A DNA stretch of 24,712 bases, from NCBI GenBank assembly GCA_024688095.1, contig JAILEJ010000209.1, positions 1-24,712 on the forward strand, in the 5' to 3' direction. The position numbers were made by a program, and so were the translations under genes. Within the stretch, counting starts at the first letter, position 1, and every line of letters starts with the position of its first letter. A model generated the notes under the pieces. The model saw only the letters and a list, made by a program, of their open reading frames with translations, made no database searches and was not told the origin of the DNA. Origin of the DNA: Butyrivibrio sp. GTDB lineage: Bacteria; Bacillota; Clostridia; Lachnospirales; Lachnospiraceae. This document shows, one piece after another, positions 21,865-24,712 of this stretch.

Positions 21865-22941
21865 TTATTTTTTCTTTAAGCCATCAAAGAATGCTGATGG
21901 ATTAACTTCTGCATAAGCCTGTGAACACATACCTTCAATAACAGCACCATTGTTGATCTGAACTGACTGAGATTTGATATTACCCATAACAATAGCAGTT
22001 GTATCAAGAACAACAGGACCATGTACATCAATATCACCTCTTACAGCGCCTGCGATTACAGCACTTGTAGCATAGATGTTACCAATAATAACTGTACTCT
22101 GTCCAACTTTAACAGATCCATCACTTCTAACTTCTCCAGCAATTCTTGCAGAATCAGCATAAAACTCTGCAGCCTTTGAATCACCTTCAATCTCACCTGA
22201 AACATTAAGCTTACCAAGTGAAGAAACATTACCTACAACCTTACCCACAATATCAAGAGATCCTGTTGTTTCAATATCTCCGTTTACTACCATTCCTTCT
22301 GTAATGCTTGCAACTTCATCTGTTGGTGTTTTCTGATCTAATGACATATTTTCGATTCCCCCATTATTATTTTCTGCAGCTGTATTAAGTGTTGCTGCCA
22401 TTTCCATATCATTTTGAGCTTTATTATCTGATGTCTCATAAACAGCTGATACATTATCAACAGCCTTAGAAGCCTCTTCTTTTGCTTCAACATTTTTTTC
22501 TACAGCTTCAGCTGCATGTAATGTCTTTACCGCACTGTTTACAGCATTATTTACCATATCTTCTGTACTCAACTCATTTTCAAGAGAAGTAAGATCATCT
22601 ACAACATCATCTGTTTCTTTTTTCTCAGTTTCTGCTATAACTTCTTCAACATCTGACTTGACAATATCCTGCTTAACTTCTGGCTCAGGTTTAACTTCTT
22701 TAACCGGTTCAGCAACCTTTTCCGCACTCTTTTCCTCTTCATTTTCACCAATCTTGATATCATCAAGTTTATTCAGCATACTATCAAGGTCAATTTTTTT
22801 ATCTCCCTCATCTGCTTTTGCAATTGCATCAGCACTTTCAGAAGCCTGACCAGCGTTAACATTATTTCCCGCTTTTTCATCTGGAACAAGTGTATTAACT
22901 GCCTGTGACAGATCGCTCTTCAGCTCTGAAAAAAATCCCAT
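21865..22941 (-). CDS. Bactofilin family polymer-forming cytoskeletal protein with long acidic N-terminal region
   Basis: 358 residues. The C-terminal part (about 213-345) is a bactofilin beta-helix: short hydrophobic-glycine repeats such as GMVVNGDIETTGSLDIVGK, VVGNVSSLGKLNVSGEIEG, IAGAVRGDIDVHGPVVL and AIVMGNIKSQSVQINNGAVIEG. Residues 1-20 (MGFFSELKSDLSQAVNTLVP) could form an amphipathic helix, and 25-205 are Glu/Asp/Lys/Ala/Val-rich, probably disordered. Bactofilins self-assemble into filaments that localise cell-wall enzymes. The start at 22939-22941 has GGAGG seven bases upstream, preferred over an ATG at 22968 that overlaps the deacetylase gene. The neighbouring NodB-type deacetylase fits a cell-envelope role. 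Family assignment is firm; the cellular role is inferred. Confidence 0.88.
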   Translation of the reverse strand: MGFFSELKSDLSQAVNTLVPDEKAGNNVNAGQASESADAIAKADEGDKKIDLDSMLNKLDDIKIGENEEEKSAEKVAEPVKEVKPEPEVKQDIVKSDVEEVIAETEKKETDDVVDDLTSLENELSTEDMVNNAVNSAVKTLHAAEAVEKNVEAKEEASKAVDNVSAVYETSDNKAQNDMEMAATLNTAAENNNGGIENMSLDQKTPTDEVASITEGMVVNGDIETTGSLDIVGKVVGNVSSLGKLNVSGEIEGDSKAAEFYADSARIAGEVRSDGSVKVGQSTVIIGNIYATSAVIAGAVRGDIDVHGPVVLDTTAIVMGNIKSQSVQINNGAVIEGMCSQAYAEVNPSAFFDGLKKK

Positions 22942-22964
22942 TTTGCATCCTCCATTCGCTTTTT

Positions 22965-23981
22965 TCATTCGTTTATATTATGTTGAACCGGTAACGTCTC
23001 ATTTGTTATCGGAACTATAACCGTATTATCCAATGCCTGTATTTGTTCTATAAGCTCAGGCAAAGCCTCTACCGTAGCTGTTTTATCAGCCGCATCATGC
23101 AAAAGTATCACCGAATGATTAAACTTCTCAACATTGTTCATTATATTAGAAATTATAATGTCCTTTGTAATTCCATTTTTATCATCAGCACTTGCAACAT
23201 TCCAGTCAAAATAAGTTATATTATCCTTGTTCAAATAATCTATCAGTACATTCATATTGACATTACTGACAGTATTGGAACTTCCACCCGGAAACCTGTA
23301 CAATGTAGTCCATACGCCTGTATTTTCATACAAAAAAGTCTGCAGCTTGTGCATATCTGACTGGAAGCTGTCAAGTGATTCATATAATTCCTCATATTTA
23401 TGGGAATATGAATGCATTCCAATAGTATGCCCTTCATCAACAATACGCTTATACATATCCATATATTGTGGCTTGCCGCATACAAAAAATGTAGCTTTAA
23501 CATTATATAAACCAAGTATATCTAATATTTCATCAGTAGATTCACTTGGCCCATCATCGAAGGTTATATATACCCTCCTTACGCCATCATCTGCTTCCGA
23601 AATTGTATCACCGCTTTGCTGTGAATCCTCAGAAGAAACGTTTGCCGCAGCATCCGAAGTATCTTCCTCTGTAGATGATTCTTCCATCTGAGTATTGTCT
23701 TCTGTCTGTTCCTGTCCTTCAGGTTCGTCCAGATTCTCTGTATCAGACTCATCTTTATTTTCAGACTCTACATGAATCCCAAAATGGTCCTTATACCAGG
23801 TGAGATCTTCCGTAGTTTTATCTAAATCATATTTTACTCTGTCATACTTTATTGCAAGAACCATGCAAATGCAAATAGGTATCAAAATAGCTGCCGCTAT
23901 TGTTGTAAGTATTAAATTTCTAAGCCTTCTGATTCTTCTGTCATGTTTGGCCTTAGAATTATTATCCTCCATATTTGCCAT
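22965..23981 (-). CDS. Membrane-anchored polysaccharide (peptidoglycan) deacetylase, NodB domain
   Basis: 338 residues. A basic N-terminus (HDRRIRRLR) precedes one membrane helix at about 21-45, giving an N-in, C-out anchor. Residues 70-132 are an acidic Ser/Glu/Asp-rich linker, and the NodB domain covers about 136-335. Catalytic motifs are all present: TFDDGP at 140-145, the metal-binding HSYSH at 190-194, RFPGG at 229-233, DW near 259 and LLHD at 293-296, so it should be active. The substrate is probably peptidoglycan N-acetyl sugars, but the sequence does not prove it. The start has GGGAG nine bases upstream; a second ATG three codons on is possible. It precedes the bactofilin gene by 23 bases. 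Confidence 0.92.
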   Translation of the reverse strand: MANMEDNNSKAKHDRRIRRLRNLILTTIAAAILIPICICMVLAIKYDRVKYDLDKTTEDLTWYKDHFGIHVESENKDESDTENLDEPEGQEQTEDNTQMEESSTEEDTSDAAANVSSEDSQQSGDTISEADDGVRRVYITFDDGPSESTDEILDILGLYNVKATFFVCGKPQYMDMYKRIVDEGHTIGMHSYSHKYEELYESLDSFQSDMHKLQTFLYENTGVWTTLYRFPGGSSNTVSNVNMNVLIDYLNKDNITYFDWNVASADDKNGITKDIIISNIMNNVEKFNHSVILLHDAADKTATVEALPELIEQIQALDNTVIVPITNETLPVQHNINE

Positions 23982-24014
23982 ACACTGCTTCTCCCAAAGT
24001 TATAACCACATCAT

Positions 24015-24023
24015 AGTATATCA
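24015..24023 (-). promoter_or_regulatory. Extended -10 promoter candidate for the deacetylase-bactofilin-pyrH-frr unit
   Basis: TGATATACT matches an extended -10 element (TGn plus TATACT) on the minus strand, 33 bases before the deacetylase start. The -35 region is AT-rich without a good match. It falls in the 104-base gap after truA, which holds no clear terminator. Confidence 0.5.
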
Positions 24024-24085
24024 CAATTATATTAGAAATTAAAATAGGAATTTAACATACTATTAAGGCGGTTTTAACTTATTAT

Positions 24086-24712
24086 TTAATAATCCACTTT
24101 CATAAGACACAGTCCCTGCGGAGGAGCTGTTGGTCCTGCTTTTTGTCTGTCTTTGGCTTCCAGAATCTCTTTTACCTGCTCAGGCTTAATATTTCCATAG
24201 CCAACCTCAAGCAAAGTACCTGTAAGAATTCTTACCATATTCTGCAAAAAACCGTTTCCATGATAGTAGAAACGAATATAATTTCCACTTTCTTCAATTT
24301 TAATATTATCAACACATCTTACGGTTGATTTTTTCATTCTGGTATTCCCGCAAAAGCTCTTATAATCATTAGTTCCTATAAGATATTCTGCGGCAGTTCT
24401 CATTGCATCTGTATCCGGCTTATTCTTGAGAATTGTCACATATTTTCTGTCAAATACAGGTCTTGCCGCTCCATACCAGCATGTATACCTATAAGTCTTA
24501 CCAAGCGCTTTATATCTGCTATGAAATCTGTCAGCACAGATCTTCACCTCATTAATACTTATATCCTCCGGCAAAAATCTGTTCATATATTCCTGTATTT
24601 CTTCTTCCGAAAGGCTTGTATCCATTACCGCATTGGCTGTCATTGCTCTTGCATGAACGCCTGCATCTGTTCTTCCGGCTCCGATTACCTGAACGCTTTT
24701 CGCTTCACCATT
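24086..24712 (-). CDS. truA: tRNA pseudouridine(38-40) synthase, 3' part, truncated by window edge
   Basis: The frame is open from the right edge to the TAA at 24086-24088, giving the last 208 residues; the start lies outside the window. TruA modifies U38-U40 in the anticodon stem-loop. The catalytic motif GAGRTDAGVHARAM appears near the beginning of the visible part, its aspartate being the nucleophile. Downstream blocks YLIGTNDYKSFCG, HGNGFLQNMVRILTGTLLEVG and the terminal LCLMKVDY are typical. An internal ATG at 24643 is not the start, since it falls after the catalytic motif. About 50 N-terminal residues are missing. A promoter-containing gap follows. Confidence 0.96.
   Translation of the reverse strand, partial: NGEAKSVQVIGAGRTDAGVHARAMTANAVMDTSLSEEEIQEYMNRFLPEDISINEVKICADRFHSRYKALGKTYRYTCWYGAARPVFDRKYVTILKNKPDTDAMRTAAEYLIGTNDYKSFCGNTRMKKSTVRCVDNIKIEESGNYIRFYYHGNGFLQNMVRILTGTLLEVGYGNIKPEQVKEILEAKDRQKAGPTAPPQGLCLMKVDY

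Noticed and set aside
24061..24085. Possible terminator after truA
   Set aside because: Only a TTAA/TTAA match around a short GC stretch is visible, with no stable stem followed by a T run.

Overview
The window is a chromosomal segment of an AT-rich Gram-positive anaerobe of the Clostridia, most probably a member of the Lachnospiraceae. The grounds are the gene order rimP-nusA-ylxR-ylxQ-infB-rbfA-nrnA-truB-ribF-rpsO-pnp, the Gram-positive PolC replicative polymerase placed after ispG, strong AGGAGG-type ribosome binding sites, and protein sequences that read like the Clostridium XIVa group. The genus is not assigned. Every convincing gene is on the minus strand, so transcription runs from high to low coordinates. 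Nothing looks mobile: no insertion sequence, phage gene, integrase or CRISPR array is visible.

In transcription order: (1) 24712-24086 is the 3' part of truA, cut by the window edge. (2) An extended -10 promoter candidate near 24020 precedes a membrane-anchored NodB-type polysaccharide deacetylase, a bactofilin with a long acidic N-terminal region, pyrH (UMP kinase) and frr (ribosome recycling factor). (3) After frr comes a hairpin (20440-20473), then uppS, cdsA, dxr, rseP, ispG and polC, a tightly packed block for undecaprenyl phosphate, CDP-diacylglycerol and MEP isoprenoid synthesis, intramembrane proteolysis and replication. It ends in a strong intrinsic terminator at 10875-10905. (4) The 415-base stretch 10503-10917 holds no protein gene other than a possible rimP extension. 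It contains that terminator, a promoter, tRNA-Glu(CUC), the tRNA terminator, the rimP promoter and a leader terminator. (5) The rimP-nusA-ylxR-ylxQ-infB-rbfA-nrnA-truB-ribF run covers ribosome maturation, transcription elongation, translation initiation, nanoRNA turnover, tRNA pseudouridylation and FAD synthesis. (6) rpsO has a structured leader, and the 5' two-thirds or so of pnp runs off the left edge.

Most of this is conserved housekeeping, and I do not claim a new defence or biosynthetic system. The points that merit a second look are regulatory and structural. There is a compact intrinsic terminator in the rimP-nusA leader, probably a NusA feedback attenuator, crossed by an in-frame start codon for an extended RimP. 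There is a multi-hairpin rpsO leader that could bind S15, tandem hairpins between infB and rbfA, and an attenuator-like hairpin before uppS. A deacetylase-bactofilin pair also sits directly upstream of pyrH-frr, where rpsB-tsf is often found in other bacteria.
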